Shown: positions 39,812 to 52,080 of the stretch, piece by piece
Numbering within the stretch: position 1 is the first letter of the stretch
How the letters are laid out: every line of letters begins with the position of its first letter
Assembly: GCA_026874595.1 (NCBI GenBank)
Contig: CM049307.1
Coordinates: 1,017,579 to 1,081,578 of the forward strand
DNA from: Sipunculus nudus
Taxonomy: Eukaryota; Annelida; Sipuncula; Golfingiida; Sipunculidae
Direction of reading: 5' to 3'
DNA length: 64,000 bases
Notes under the pieces: generated by a model
Database searches by the model: none
Told to the model about the DNA's origin: nothing
The model's input: only the letters and a program-made list of their open reading frames with translations
Translations under genes and position numbers: made by a program

Positions 39812-39875
39812 AGTGAAGAGTGAGAAAACAGATGCCCATGTCTTAACTGTCTCAATCTGTACAGCCCAATCAGCA
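39812..39875 (-). repeat. 60-bp fragment duplicated at 41240-41300
   Basis: gaagagtgagaaaaca(g/a)atgcccatgtcttaactgtct... to ctgtacagccca appears at both places with about three mismatches. The 41240 copy is part of the LINE remnant, so this is a small detached piece of the same LINE, in the same orientation. Confidence 0.8.
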
Positions 39876-40093
39876 ATTATTCATGTGTTTTATTACTTAT
39901 GTTAGCATATGTTTTTGACCATATGCATGAATAATGTACTTCAACAATTAAGTGAGTCGATCAACACCACTTGACAAAGCCTACCACCTTAACTATAAAT
40001 ACAAGTGCTAGATCTTAAAACAAACACCTATGTCCTAGCTAAAAAATGTCATACTAAAAAGAACTTCTTCAGCATATGACTGGTTATGCTCCC

Positions 40094-40865
40094 CTATTTT
40101 TTTCTAACTGTGTGCGCCGCAAAAAGAGGTTGGTAAATGATCCCCAAAGATTGTAGAAAGTGCTTTGGGGTCTGAACGGCCTCCCCACATGGACATAAGG
40201 CTGAGTTGTTTATTCCAGTCCTTTTTAAGTGGCTGTTTATTATACAGTATCCTGTCCACAGGAGAAAAATGAGTGCTTGCTCAGACCGCGGCAACTGATG
40301 CAAGGCATATTCCTTCATACCTAGCCGTGACAAACACGACTCAGTTAGGATCCCCTACTTAGAGTCGTGACACAAGCCAAATTTAGAACCGCCCTGCAAG
40401 TCCACGCCACGCTTTATAACCGTATCTCCGCATACAGTCAGCAGGCAGACCGCAGGCAGAAATCTCCCATACATGCAGAACAATATACGAATATATTGGG
40501 TTATAACGGAATATTTCACACACATAGTAGGTGTCGTTGGAGAGATAAGAAACTTATTAAAATGTCTAGTTGGTTTATTTGAAGTGACACGATACTTGTA
40601 AGCATTGTCAAAAATGACGAAAATATTTGCATCCTCATTAACTCGATCCTCAGAGTTAGATGTCCATGCAGGCACTCAGGCAAGCCAGTAATCTGGCCAT
40701 TATGTCAGAGGGCCGATCTGGCGCTACTTCATACCATACCCACCTGTTTTGTGGCAGAACTCTCTTTTTTTGTATTTCTTAATTACAATTATGACCTCTT
40801 GTTATGTCAGTGTGCTGGGAGCTTGTTCCTTTTGGCTGCCCTTCTTAGAAGAGACAACTTGCAGG

Positions 40866-40905
<40 letters not shown>

Positions 40906-41640
40906 CGTAAGGAAATAGACTTTCTTAGGTTTAGTTTCCTAGGTCTTGACTAAGTGTGTGGCTTCTCGGAGTTAAAAGATTTCAGCTTTATAGTTAGAGC
41001 ACAGGCTTAATCCAGGTGCTAATACTAAGAAAGGGGAAATGCTTAGTGTCTTTGATATAGACATCCAAACCTTAATTTTGTGTGTTATTTTCAATGGAAC
41101 CGTCAGAGGAAATATGAGTCCATGGTGCCGTTGGATATGTCTTGTGTAACTCCAAGAGGCGATAGCCTGGCTTAACACCAAGAAGTTGGGTCTCTATTTT
41201 TGGGAAGGTTCTGTCACCAAGCTTGAGGTTGATCTTTTCCTTTGAAGTGAAGAGTGAGAAAACAAATGCCCATGTCTTAACTGTCTTAACCTGTACAGCC
41301 CAAACTTCTGCCCTCTGGTATTCAACAATACATTCTTATGTTTAACAACACTCTGAAACAATCTCAGCAAGAGGCCCTCCCGCTTAACCCTATCGAAATT
41401 CTTTGTCATATCAAAGAAGACTGCCACAAGTTTTTGCTTTCTCTGGAAGGCATATTCAGTCTCTCGTGCAATAAGTGCTAGCAGGTCTTTTGTGCTGTAT
41501 AACCAGTATGTGTTGATGACAGCAGATTCTGGTCTTCTAGGAATGATAGTAAATCACTCTCTCTAATAATATGCCTACAGAATTTCAATGACAGACTTTC
41601 AAGCTGTAGCTGGTTGCTTTTCTCTGCCCTTTACCAGCGA
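40094..41640 (-). mobile_element. Jockey/I-superfamily LINE remnant
   Basis: Pieces in order on the minus strand: HIIRESDLLSFLEDQNLL and GYTAQ... (41500-41630), then AVFFDMTKNFDRVKREGLLL (41370-41427; the first catalytic Asp block FFDMTKxFDRV), and at 40094-40333 the end-domain RSEQALIFLLWTGYCIINSH with SALCPCGEAVQTPKHFL, the C-C-H-type motif that follows RT/RNase H in Jockey- and I-like LINEs. It is heavily broken, and the YxDD part was not found. Confidence 0.75.
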
Positions 41641-41875
41641 CGTAATCGGGTGTAGGTTTGCAAGTCGTTGGGGTAGGCCCACTCTAGGCTGGAGGGCCTG
41701 GCACCGTGTCTGCGTGGCAACCCACAGAGAAGACACCTTCGCAATTCATTGTATGTAGCACAACCATGATATCGGGAATTCACTTCGCCCAGAAGGCCAG
41801 CATTTTCTGACTCCGAAAGTTTACACAGGTTAAATTTTGGAATGTTTCTTTTCCTAGATAGATTACTTTCCACAG

Positions 41876-44053
41876 CTTACGTTCTCCATCAGTTCTTGTC
41901 TTTTAGAAGTGTCCGATATACCGGCGGTCCTTATCCTAGCATCTCTACTGGACAAGCTCCGAGATCCAATGTACTTCAGCCTGAGGCCGTAGGGTATCAT
42001 GTGGTTTGTAGTGTCGCGAAAAGGCTCTGTTGGAGTCTTCATGGTGGAGAGGCATTGTACTGTCAGACGCACTCGGCTCTCTCTTTGCATCAGCTAGACA
42101 GTGGTAGCAGCTGAAAGCGAGGTGTAAGCACTATCTACACTATTATTGATGTTTCTTTCTGTACAGGTATCTGTACGGGGCTAACGTTTAGTGAACAAAA
42201 ATGAATTTAAAATGAGTCTTAGATAACTTTAAAATTGCTTGAATTTAACAATTTCTAAGTCTTGAAAATACTACCCTAACTGCTATATACATAGAGTAGT
42301 TGCATTAGTTGGCCCAGTGGCCCAGCTACTTTGCGGCATTTTGTTTTCTTCTTGTTATATTATGAAATAAACGGTCAAGCATCGGCCAGTTGTGGGGCTG
42401 ACCAACAAAGGCATTATTCCCCCATTCCCTGGTTTTGGATTGATGGATTTTTGGACGTCTACAGGGATCATGTCCATATACCAAGGTGTGTAAAATGTTA
42501 TTTCTAAACTCATGATTTTATTGCTGCCTAAATTTAACAGTTAACATGTTAAATCCTGCGGGCAAGGATTTACATAATATGAGTGTCTAGGGTCATCCAA
42601 ACTCTGAAATGTGATAACTCCAGTTATATTACAGAGCAAGGAAGCCTGAAGCGGTCAAGATTTCGGAGCATATTCCAACTAGTTCATTTTAATTAGGGAT
42701 TCCAGGGTGGCAATGCATTTACATGGGCTCATGCGCAAAAAGGAGATTCGCATTGGTTTTGTAAAAGCTGTATTTGCAATTATAACTGGTAAAATCACAT
42801 TTTGTGCGTGTGAGCATGGGATGCACACACTTGACATGACGCGGGTCCGATTGGATGGGCATTGAAGTCATGTCTTTCAGTCGGGGGGGGGGGGGGCGCA
42901 TGGCTCACGATTCTTGGCGTTCTTTCAGCCATCTTTTTTTTTTTTTATTTAGAGAGAAAGTGTACAATGTCAACTATGGAGGCGCACAGTCAGTCGGAAA
43001 CGCTAAATTTGCAATTTTGTATTGAGAATTTCTTTGTTTATCGCCCGTGTGCTCAAACGGATATATTGTGACCCCAAAAATGCACCCTGAAGGAAAGGGT
43101 CTCGTTACACCTGGACACACATTCACTCCGCTTCTTGACTTTAAATTAAAGGTAAACGATGGCCCTAGTTTTTACTTAGCCGAACTTATTCTAAAAGGCC
43201 GATAAATAATGAATGCTGCAAATGAGTTATTTTTACGTGTATGTGGGGTCCAGGGCATGGATTTAAATATCTAAACATCCGAAGTTTCCGTGGGGTATGC
43301 ATTTAGTGAGCCGCCCAGGACAGCACGCATTAGTGACAATCAAACAGACATCCAGAATTATTTTAAAGATAACCACGGGATATCTATGTAACGCCTAAAG
43401 CGTTTACAGACACACTAAGAAGCTGATGCGACCTCTTTGCTCCGTAACTGGAATATGGTCCCAGGGTTAGAGTTATTTCTTGACCACGCGGGTTCACAGT
43501 GTTTATTCCATCTTACGAGCGATATAAGACCTGTCTGCGTGCATGGCTGATCACCGCCAGCCAATACACCAGTGCTGTGGCCAGGAGGGTTTCTGTAGGA
43601 TGACCCCTCATCAGGGTAGAATAAAGGACAACATGTTCGATTCTAATATGCGGGTGTGTCATTTATGAAAAATATGTTAATGTGTTCAATTTGTTTTGGT
43701 TTCAGGTCTTTGTTGACACAGTTTCATAGTGTGTGTTTATTGCCATTTAAACAAAACTGGAAAATGGCTTGAATGTTACCCGTTAGTTTCAGTTAAGTAA
43801 TACTGTCTTAAACTTTGAAAAGAGTGGAAATTTTGCTGTTCTTAGACCTAAAAATAATTCCTTTTAGTTACATTAAGTGTTTATTTTTGGTTAAAATCAT
43901 TTAATGTAAAAGCACATGTTCCATGCACGTAAAAAATAAATTTATAAAAAAAGTGCTAGTAATTGCATGTTTGGTGGCAGTGAAGTAAGGATACGAATCA
44001 TCCATATTTACGATCCTGTGATTGTTCTGACCAGTTAAATTAAGCATATACGT
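41876..44053. other. Intergenic, no gene recognised
   Basis: Contains an (G)n run at 42885 and a T run at 42932. Short open frames only; a weak cysteine-poor open frame at 41631-41873 (minus) was not identified. Confidence 0.4.
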
Positions 44054-44778
44054 TGTTACGGAACCTAATAACTACAGATCACGTAATCGTGATCAGCACA
44101 AATTTTGTTACGGAGATCAGATTCTGTAACACTAGGCAGCGTGAAATGTCTAGGGGAATGAATAAAGAAGTCAGTGGTTTTTTTTTGTTAACAAATAATC
44201 ATAATTTATTCTTAGAACAACCGTAACATTACAACACTCTAAATCAATACAATTACACAGTATAACAATAAAATGTACAGTACCAGAGTGTCCGGATCCT
44301 AGGCTTTGACTTCTGGATACTACCACTGTCACAGCTCCTTTAACATAAATAATCCACGTAAATAGTAATAATCCAAAGGCAAACTGGAGACAGTCCGTAT
44401 AAAATCTGTACTAAATCCGTTAAATATCTGACACCACTGCAATTATCGGTAAGGTCCCAAACTGACGAGAAAGTAACACTCTTAGTGCTCGCTGGTATAT
44501 TCCTTTCTGCCGGCTCCAAACACAGCCCTCAATTTATAGCTTCTCACCCGAAAATTCTAGAAATGGAAAATTCCCAAAAAACAATACACACGCACATGAA
44601 CAGACCTGAAAAATCTAGAATAAAGAACGCTGTGTCTCTACGCCCCAGACCCCACACGCGAGCCAGTGCCCAACAAGCGAGGTTCCAATAGCAACGAACC
44701 ATGCCTGCGCTACACGAATCAGAATGTCAACAGACACATGTAACACTCTTGCGCACAATACAACAGACACCTGTAACA
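44054..44778. mobile_element. Solo-LTR-like unit, 725 bp
   Basis: Begins tgttacgg and ends cctgtaaca, so it has tg...ca ends and a 6-bp inverted repeat tgttac/gtaaca. It is directly flanked by acgt on both sides (44050-44053, 44779-44782), a candidate 4-bp target-site duplication. No coding content. This is the expected product of LTR-LTR recombination; orientation is not certain. Confidence 0.65.
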
Positions 44779-45107
44779 ACGTGTACAAGTGGTAAGGCAG
44801 CTAACTCTTCTCGGCTTTAAATATTCCATAGCGATATAGAGGTATAATTTGTTTATAGATTAGTTATAGTGAGGATCCACTGATACTCTTGATATTGGGT
44901 GCCCTCACGACGACCTTGAACAACTTTGATAATTCGCAAATACGGGGCCTACCTTCTACATTTATAAATACATCAAGATAGAATGACATTCGAAATGCAA
45001 AAGACAAGGCAAAATAATTGCGCTTTACCAAAATCCACACCGAAATTAAATGGGTTCATCTAATACTATGTCCTTCTGTCTACACGAAAGTACAGTTCAT
45101 CAAAATA
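44779..45107. other. Intergenic, nothing recognised
   Basis: No repeats or coding signal. Confidence 0.4.
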
Positions 45108-45890
45108 TAACAAGGCCTATAGGCCTAATGCAAACCTGTGCATTGGGATATACATCAAGTGTAATGCTTCCATTATAATATGATTGACCATTATTGGCAA
45201 AGTAATTTCTTACTGTTCAATTATACAATTATACAAACGTCACTATTGTACTATTAGCATGGATCTACACAACCCAAAAACAATTATAGGTGGGTCCACA
45301 AATCTTGTATACGACAAAGCTATCCAAGATGTACAGATATGCACAGTTTCAGGCTGACATATCAAATCCCTCCTGAGAAATAAGTAGGGACATACACCGT
45401 GCGAAATCATTTTAGGTGGCGGCAACATTTTTGTATACGAGAAAGCCATCAAAGATGCATCGACAGGCCAAAATTTCAGACTGATACATCATACTTCTTT
45501 TGAGCAGGTGCACTCGGATGACCAAGCTCAACTGAGTAAGGCAGTTGCCCCCAAGTGAACCGAAACTAATGTACAATGTAGCAGGTGCTGCTACTGCAAT
45601 GAGTGAACCCTTGACCTGTACCTGACTGCACTGACTACTCTTGAACTGTTGCCTAATCTGATACAGTTGGCAGTCTGCCAAACATAATAGATACAGACTG
45701 ACACTTGGCCCGTTGTCAAATCTGAAATAGTTGCCAGTCTGCCAAGCTATTTTTAGATCTATACAGACAAAATCTTGGCGTGTTGCTAAATCTGAAATAG
45801 TTGGTATTCAGCCAAGCTATTCATAGATCTATGCAGACAAAATTGTGGCATGTTGCCAAATCTGTTTACACATACTGAAAGACTTTGGCT
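45108..45890 (-). repeat. ~1-kb dispersed repeat, copy 2 (inverted relative to 6300-7330)
   Basis: aacaaggcctataggcctaa and gcaaacctgtgcattggg at the left match the reverse of 7275-7330. The (t)aggtggcggcaac / gtatacgagaaagccatc unit matches the reverse of the 125-bp repeats, and tggcagtctgccaa near 45670-45760 matches the reverse of 6340-6420. It has fewer 125-bp units than copy 1. Confidence 0.75.
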
Positions 45891-46169
45891 GCAATGCTTT
45901 TTTCATGAAGACATGATATTTCATCATACTTTACGTGCATCGTGAGATGTACATGCACCAGAGAGACAATGTTAACAGCTTGATCCAGAAAGCTTAGGTC
46001 ACATATTATCAAGGCAGGTTCGCTCAGTGTGACCAGGATCAGAAAAAGCTTTTCAACATCGTGCAGGGTCTGAGGAAGCGGTCAGATGAGCAGAGAGCAC
46101 CACCCCCACCATCCTGTCATCAAGCTGCTGACTTAAACAGTTTTTTCATGAATAAAATTTCCAAAATCC

Positions 46170-47187
46170 ATGACACCCTGGAGAGAAGCCTCATATCACC
46201 ACTCCATCACACATGTCGAGCCAGAATGCACAGTCACACTGTGCGATTTCAGTCCTGTTTCGTCAAAGGACGTGGAATTGGTCATTGGTAAATCACCATC
46301 CAAAACATCTCAACTTGACCTCTGGCCAACATGGATGTTCAAGTCCCACATGCCAACCCTCACTCCTGTCATCAAAGACATCCTCAACTCGTCACTATCT
46401 TTAGAAGTATTTCCAAGTGAATGGAAACGGGAACTTGTTACCCCGCTTCTAAAAAAGCCTACCCTTGACATCAGCAATTTGTCAAACTTCAGGCCTGTGT
46501 CGAATCTACCGTTCCTCTCTAAGGTTGTAGAGAGGGTTGTGGCCAGGCAACTCACCATCCATCTGGAGGATAATGCTCTGCTCCCTAAGTTTCAATCAGC
46601 ATATCGTCCACGTCATAGTGTTGAGACTGCTCTACTCAGGATGCACAATGATATCCTCTCGGCTATTGACAACCAAATTTGATAGCATCTCCCATTCAAT
46701 TCTGCTTGACAGGCTCCGTCACAGGTACGGCATTAAAGGTAAGGTCCTGGAATGATTTACAGACTATCTCAGTAGCAGGACACACACTGTAATTTTCAAT
46801 GGTGAGACCTCGACTGCCCTGAACGTGTGTCACGGCGTCCCCCAGGGGTCAGTGCTTGGCCCCATTCTGTTTTCATTGTACACTGCTCCTATCTGTGAAA
46901 ATGTCGCTCAACATGGGCTCCTCATTCATCTATTTGCAGATGATGATCAGCTAGCTATGACCTTAAATTTCCATACCTCATCCACCATTGACGACTCAAT
47001 GGCCGCTGTGCAGCGGTGCATTGCTGATCTTAATACATGGATGGTTTTGAATAAGCTCAAGCTAAACGGAAATAAGACAGAACTCATAGTGCTAACATCA
47101 CCCCGTCACCCCGGACAAGAGTTGATATTCCAGCCCTTCTTGTCGGGGCCGACACTGTCTTTGCTAGCCCCAGCATCTGGAACTTAG
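46170..47187 (+). pseudogene. RT of the CR1/L2-like LINE
   Basis: SEWKRELVTPLLKKPTLD, LSNFRPVSNLPFLSKVVERV, FQSAYRPRHSVETALLR, then an internal deletion between IDNQI and FDSISHSILLDRLRHRYG IKG that removes the first catalytic Asp block, then CHGVPQGSVLGPILFSLYTA and HLFADDDQLAMT (F-A-D-D box intact). Confidence 0.93.
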
Positions 47188-47192
47188 GATAT

Positions 47193-47789
47193 ATGTGGGA
47201 CCAGGCTGCAACAATGGAAGAGCATGTTCGTCATATCTGCAAAACATGCTATTTCCGTCTCCATAACATTGCGGCTGTAAGACACATGCTTACACGTGAC
47301 GCCACAGAACGACTGATACATGCCTTTATCTCAACAAGGCTTGATAGCTGCAACTCACTCCTTCTGAAGGTACCAGCTGCGCATATCGCTAACCTGCAGC
47401 GCGTTCAGAACTGTGCAGCTCGGATTGTCACCAGGAAACGTTTGCGTGACAGCATCACAGTTATTCTGAGAGATCTTCACTTGCTTCCTTTTAAGCATCG
47501 GGTCAATTTTAAGGCTTTGTGTCTAACTTATCAATGTTTGAATGGTTAAGCCCCTGCATATTTGTCCGAGCTTGTGTCTCCATATGTGCCATCAAGAAGT
47601 CTCCGATCAAACAGCCAGCTATTCCTGCAGCAACCAGCCTCCAGAACTAGATCCTATGGAGACCGCGCCTGTGCAATCGCTGCACCAAAGTTATGGAATC
47701 AGTTGCCTATGGTCCTAAAAATGAGCGACTCATATGACACTTTCAAGAAGAAACTAAAGGCGCATCTTTTTAGCTTTGCATATAATTAG
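47193..47789 (+). pseudogene. Post-RT region of the CR1/L2-like LINE
   Basis: Two frames: EEHVRHICKTCYFRLHNIAA, RLDSCNSLLLKVPAAHIANL QRVQNCAARIV, LHLLPFKHRVNFKALCLTYQ; then LVSPYVPSRSLRSNS and YGDRACAIAAPKLWNQLP. This is the standard tail of CR1/L2/Rex1-like ORF2. A single stop splits the two frames near 47550. Confidence 0.92.
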
Positions 47790-48479
47790 ACAATATCTCT
47801 AGTCAGTTTCACTATTTACAGACTCTGACTTATCTTAGTCAATTCTCATGCTTTTTATAGTACTTTTATTTTCTATTTATCTCTTATTTTAAATTTTAAC
47901 TTAAATTATGCATGTTATTGTAAGGCGCTCCTGAGCAACACTGAGTGTTGGAAGGTGGCGCGGTATTTTAGTGAATAAATTATTATTGTTTATTATTATT
48001 ATTATTATTATTATTAAAAATGTTAAGAATATATTGCTATTGATAGCAAAATCTGAATACAGATATATTTTATTCATGGATTTTTCTTACATACAAGTTG
48101 GATATGGACACCAATTATTTATATTGCCTTACAGTCCTGCTTATATGATTTCCAATAAAGATCTGTCTGTCACTAAATCTACTATCTTTGTTTATCAAGT
48201 ATCTCACAGTCCTTTCATTGTTAACTTTAGGTCCAGAAATTGAGCGAAAAATTATTTAAGTAAACTGGACAAACGCTTATAATAATTTTTGTGCAACGTT
48301 ATAGAATATAAAACAACAGTTTTGCAGTAGAAGATTATTACAGCTCTAAGTTTGATATAGGCTTACTTGGCCACAAGATTAACTTGAAGAGCTTTCTATG
48401 CCTCCACCAAAAATCAGCAAACTTGGTCTATTCCTTTTCAATTAAGAGGACCCTATCCAAGGATATTTCTTGTGACAAA

Positions 48480-48745
48480 TTATACCATTCGGCTTTACAG
48501 TTTCATCATAAAATAGTTTTAATGTAGAAGCTGAAAAAGGCTCAGATTACGAGGTTTTGCCCGTAAGTCAATGAAGGTGTCGCCATAAAACCTCAATTTC
48601 AATTATGAGTCATTTGACAAACATTTGCACAAAATTTGGTGGTGCTACCTTTTGTCGTTTCTGAGATTGATATGTTAGTATGCTTACTTGGCCAAATAGC
48701 TAAGTTCAAATTCCTGTAACTCGGCCAAAAATCATCGAACCAAAA
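48480..48745 (-). repeat. Inverted fragment of the 5040-6000 intronic repeat
   Basis: gtgctaccttttgtcgtttct and atatgttagtatgcttacttggccaa match the reverse complement of 5750-5850, and gggcctgta-like tcctgtaactcggcc matches 5720-5735. Confidence 0.65.
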
Positions 48746-49203
48746 GCATTTGGATAAACTTGAGAGAGCTCATCTCTCGAATTATTTCTTCGAAATATTG
48801 AACAATTTGACTGAATGATTTTGGAGAAGAAGTTTTTCCTTGTGCAAGTATCCTGTGCAAGTGTCTGTCTCTGTCGTCCCTGTCTGCGCCTTCTACCTAT
48901 GGCTGTGTGGTCCCAGCGGTAGAGCGGGATCTGTTTTGGGTCCATCCGTTGCACATGACCAACTCAGCGTAGTCCGATTTTTTTAAGCAAGGTGGATGTA
49001 TATGGCTGTTGGCTCCTTTCCCATATATCACTCATCCTGATATGATATCACAACCTTAGAATTATAGGGAGACATCAGCTACCAAAGGTGTCCAATCCTT
49101 GTTCTTGCTTTCGTTTTGTTGGCCATATCCCGGTCCCGTACAGTAGAGTTGATATAACTATTACATTGTAGGTTTTCATCTTCGTCTAGTTATCAATCTG
49201 CGC

Positions 49204-49525
49204 CTACCACATTGATGACAGTTGCCTATATGCACTGGAAGGTTCATACTCTACTGAATTTTCTGTTGTGACATTGGATCTTAGGTAACAGGAGCTCTTG
49301 ACTTGATCGATGATGTGCTCATCATCACAGACTTTATCTGGTTTATCACCAACAGACCATGTCTTAGTTTTGTCCATTGATACAATCAGCCTTTCCTCCT
49401 CCCGAGCTCTTCTCAATATCACAAGGGCCTCTGGTGCCTGCTTGTTCATAGATGTTATCAGTCATCAGATGAGTCATCTGCATCGCCTGCAAAGTCCAGG
49501 TCTGACAGTTGCAACCCTACTTTGA
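49204..49525 (-). pseudogene. RT palm/thumb remnant of the RTE-like LINE
   Basis: LDFAGDADD lies where the F/YADD box is expected but has an inserted residue pair; a stop follows. EALVILRRAREEERLIVSMD KTKTWSVG and the rest continue the thumb. Confidence 0.75.
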
Positions 49526-49558
49526 TTATTCTTAGGGCCCGAACCCATTTTCTCATCA

Positions 49559-50648
49559 ACAGACCATAACCATCACGGGCTTTGGGTAGCACCTAGTCAA
49601 TTAGCAGACCATAACCATCAAGGGCTTTGGGTAGGACCTAGTCAATTAGCAGACCATAACCATCACGGGCTTTGGGTAGCACCTAGTCAATTAGCAGACC
49701 ATAACCATCACAGGCATTGGGTAGCACCTAGTCAATTAGCAGACCATAACCATCACAGGCATTGGGTAGCACCAAGTCAATTAGCAGACCATAACCCTCA
49801 CGGGCTTTGGGTATCACCTAGTCAATAAGCAGACCATAACCATCACGGGCTTTGGGTAGCACCTGGTCAATTAGCAGACCATAACCATCACGGGCTTTGG
49901 GTAGCACCCAGTCAATTAGCAGACCATAACCATCACGGGCTTTGGGTAGCACCTAGTCAATTAGCAGACCATAACCATCACAGGCATTTGGTAGCACCTA
50001 GTCAATTAGCAGACCATAACCCTCACGGGCTTTGGGTAGCACTTAGTCAATTAGCAGACCATTACCCTCACGGGCTTTGGGTAGCACTTAGTCAATTAGC
50101 AGACCATAACCATCAAGGGCTTTGGGTAGCACCTAGTCAATAAGCAGACCATAACCATCACAGGCATTGGGTAGCACCTAGTCAATTAGCAGACCATAAC
50201 CCTCACGGGCTTTGGGTAGCACCTAGTCAATTAGCAGACCATAACCATCACGGGCTTTGGGTAGCACCTAGTCAATTAGCAGACCATAACCCTCACGGGC
50301 TTTGGGTAGCACCTAGTCAATTAGCAGACCATAACCATCACGGGCTTTGGGTAGCACCCAGTCAATTAGCAGACCATAACCATCACGGGCTTTGGGTAGC
50401 ACCTAGTCAATTAGAAGACCAAAACCATCAAGGGCTTTGGGTAGCACCTAGTCAATTAGCAGACCATAACCATCACGGGCTTTGGGTAGCACCCAGTCAA
50501 TTAGCAGACCATAACCATCACGGGCTTTGGGTAGCACCTAGTCAATTAGAAGACCATAACCATCAAGGGCTTTGGGTAGCACCCAGTCAATTAGCAGACC
50601 ATAACCATCACGGGCTTTTGGTAGCACCCAGTCAATCAGCAGACCGAC
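49559..50648. repeat. 45-bp satellite, about 24 units
   Basis: Unit agaccataaccatcacggg + ctttgggtagcacctagtca + attagc (45 bp). Substitution sub-types recur in blocks (cgggctttggg, caggcattggg, aagggctttggg; acctag/acccag). The order of sub-types, especially at 49860-49980 and 50220-50420, hints at a multi-unit higher-order repeat. Confidence 0.95.
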
Positions 50649-50961
50649 CAAAGAGCAAAGGTGACCACACACATGCCTATCTGACTCCCGTCTGCACACT
50701 GAACCAGTCAGTTGTTTCTATGCAAATCCTCAGCCTTGCCTGGCATCACTTGTGTTTCTGATTAATTTTACCAGGTTTTCCCTCATGATCTTCTACAAAC
50801 TGGACTTGTGAAGGCTGATAAATGCAGCCTTTAAGTCCACAAATGTTGCTATTCCAGGTATTTGGAATTCCAGGCACTTCCCCATCAATACCTTGAGTGG
50901 GAATATCTGGTCGATACAGCTGCCACTTTGAAACTCAGCCTGGTTTTCTCCTGTTCGCTCA

Positions 50962-51183
50962 TCAACTGCTTTCTACACTCCATTTAGGTTGTTCAAGCAA
51001 AACTTTGCCTGCCACTGAGGGTAAAGACATGTCAGGGTAGTTCTTACAATCTTTGATGTCACCCTTTTTATAATATACTTTGAGCTCATTCTTGCGCCAA
51101 TCATCTGGAATGTATTCCTCTGTCCAGATGTTACAAATCAATTTATGTAGTTTCGAAAGGACTGTTTTCCCTCCTGCCTTCAA
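50962..51183 (-). pseudogene. RT fingers of the RTE-like LINE
   Basis: GGKTVLSKLHKLICNIWTEE, YIPDDWRKNELKVYYKKGD and DCKNYPDMSLPSVAGKVLLE, the W-x-x-E...P-x-x-W...KKGDxxDCxNYRxISLLxxxGKV pattern, with several substitutions. Confidence 0.88.
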
Positions 51184-52080
51184 GAGCTAATGTTATTAAT
51201 ACCTGCTACCTTATTGTATTTTTAGCTGACTGTCCTTTTCACCTGTTTTAGTGAAGGTATATTTGTATCAATGTCAAGATCTAAGGTTTCACTAGTTCAG
51301 GGTTTGTAGTTCAGGGTTTTTTCAGCGCCTTGCAGGTGCTGGCATATATAGTAGTGTTCCTTCCACCTGTCCTTCACATCCTCTTTATCTATCAAGATTG
51401 ATCCCTCCTTGCTCTTCACTGACGTTTAAGATGTTGATTTTCCACGCATTTCCTTGACCAGCTGGAATACTTTCCTTTGGTTCGTTCTAGAAGCATCCTC
51501 CAGCTCATCTGCGCATGTGTCAGACCAGTTTTGCTTGTCCCGTCCCTTTTTGCACTCCTCACTGTTCCTGGTTCTAACATTGTCCCTCATCATCTTTGCT
51601 ACTCTTCTCCACCAATTCTTCAGCCTCAGCACTAATTCACTCTTTCATGCTGTGCTTCATTTGCCCTAGGTAATACCAGGGGATACCCGCAGCTTTGATG
51701 ATGCCATCTTAGATGTTCCGTTACTCTACCGTCACGGTCCTTCAGGTGAAATCGCCGCTTCTCCTTAATCTCTTGTTTGAAGCTGTCCCTGATGTTCCCA
51801 TATTTCAGCTTAATGGAGGCAAACCGTCTGGTCTGTCCCTTAGGTTTAGGGCGTGACTCCCTCACCTTGATGGTTCCTACCAGTAGTCTGTGAAACTCTG
51901 CAGGTTGTGCAGTCTTCCAGTGATCTATTCCATCTCCTATTGATGATCACATGGTCTATCTGATCCCTTTTTTTTGCTTGCTGTGCTACTGATCCAGGTG
52001 TATTTTATGGATGGTCTTGTGTTGGTCTTATGTTCGAACAAAAGTAAAATCGTAGATGCTGCAAGTGTCCAGGAGACATT

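Larger units (their letters stand above)
46020..48016 (+). mobile_element. CR1/L2-like LINE, 5'-truncated, with (ATT)n tail
   Basis: Opens within the linker before RT (QKKLFNIVQGL, DLNSFFMNKISKIH), continues through RT and post-RT domain, and ends with ggaaggtggcgcggtatttt plus a (tta)n tail at 47985-48016, the usual 3' end for CR1/L2-type elements. Breaks are at 46682, 46755 and 47187. Confidence 0.9.
48690..52080 (-). mobile_element. RTE-like LINE remnant interrupted by a 45-bp satellite
   Basis: On the minus strand: linker pieces (51632-51865 ASIKLKYGNIRDSFKQEIKE; 51426-51632 WWRRVAKMMRDNVR, KKGRDKQNWSD), RT fingers (50962-51183), then the 45-bp array, then a degraded palm (FAGDADD near 49480) and C-terminal pieces (49204-49449; 48706-48954 with MQRMDPKQIPLYRWD and GRRRRQGRQRQT). 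The order matches an RTE/Proto2-type element in which the ~1.1-kb array sits in the RT. Confidence 0.8.

Noticed and set aside
41631-41873. 80-codon minus-strand open frame (LGEVNSRYHGCATYNELRR)
   Set aside because: No recognisable domain; it sits next to a decayed Jockey-like LINE and may be its upstream part, but I cannot support that.
49559-50648. CRISPR-like regular array
   Set aside because: Units are directly adjacent without unique spacers, in a eukaryotic genome; it is a satellite. The same applies to the 43-bp (34815) and 42-bp (25880) arrays.
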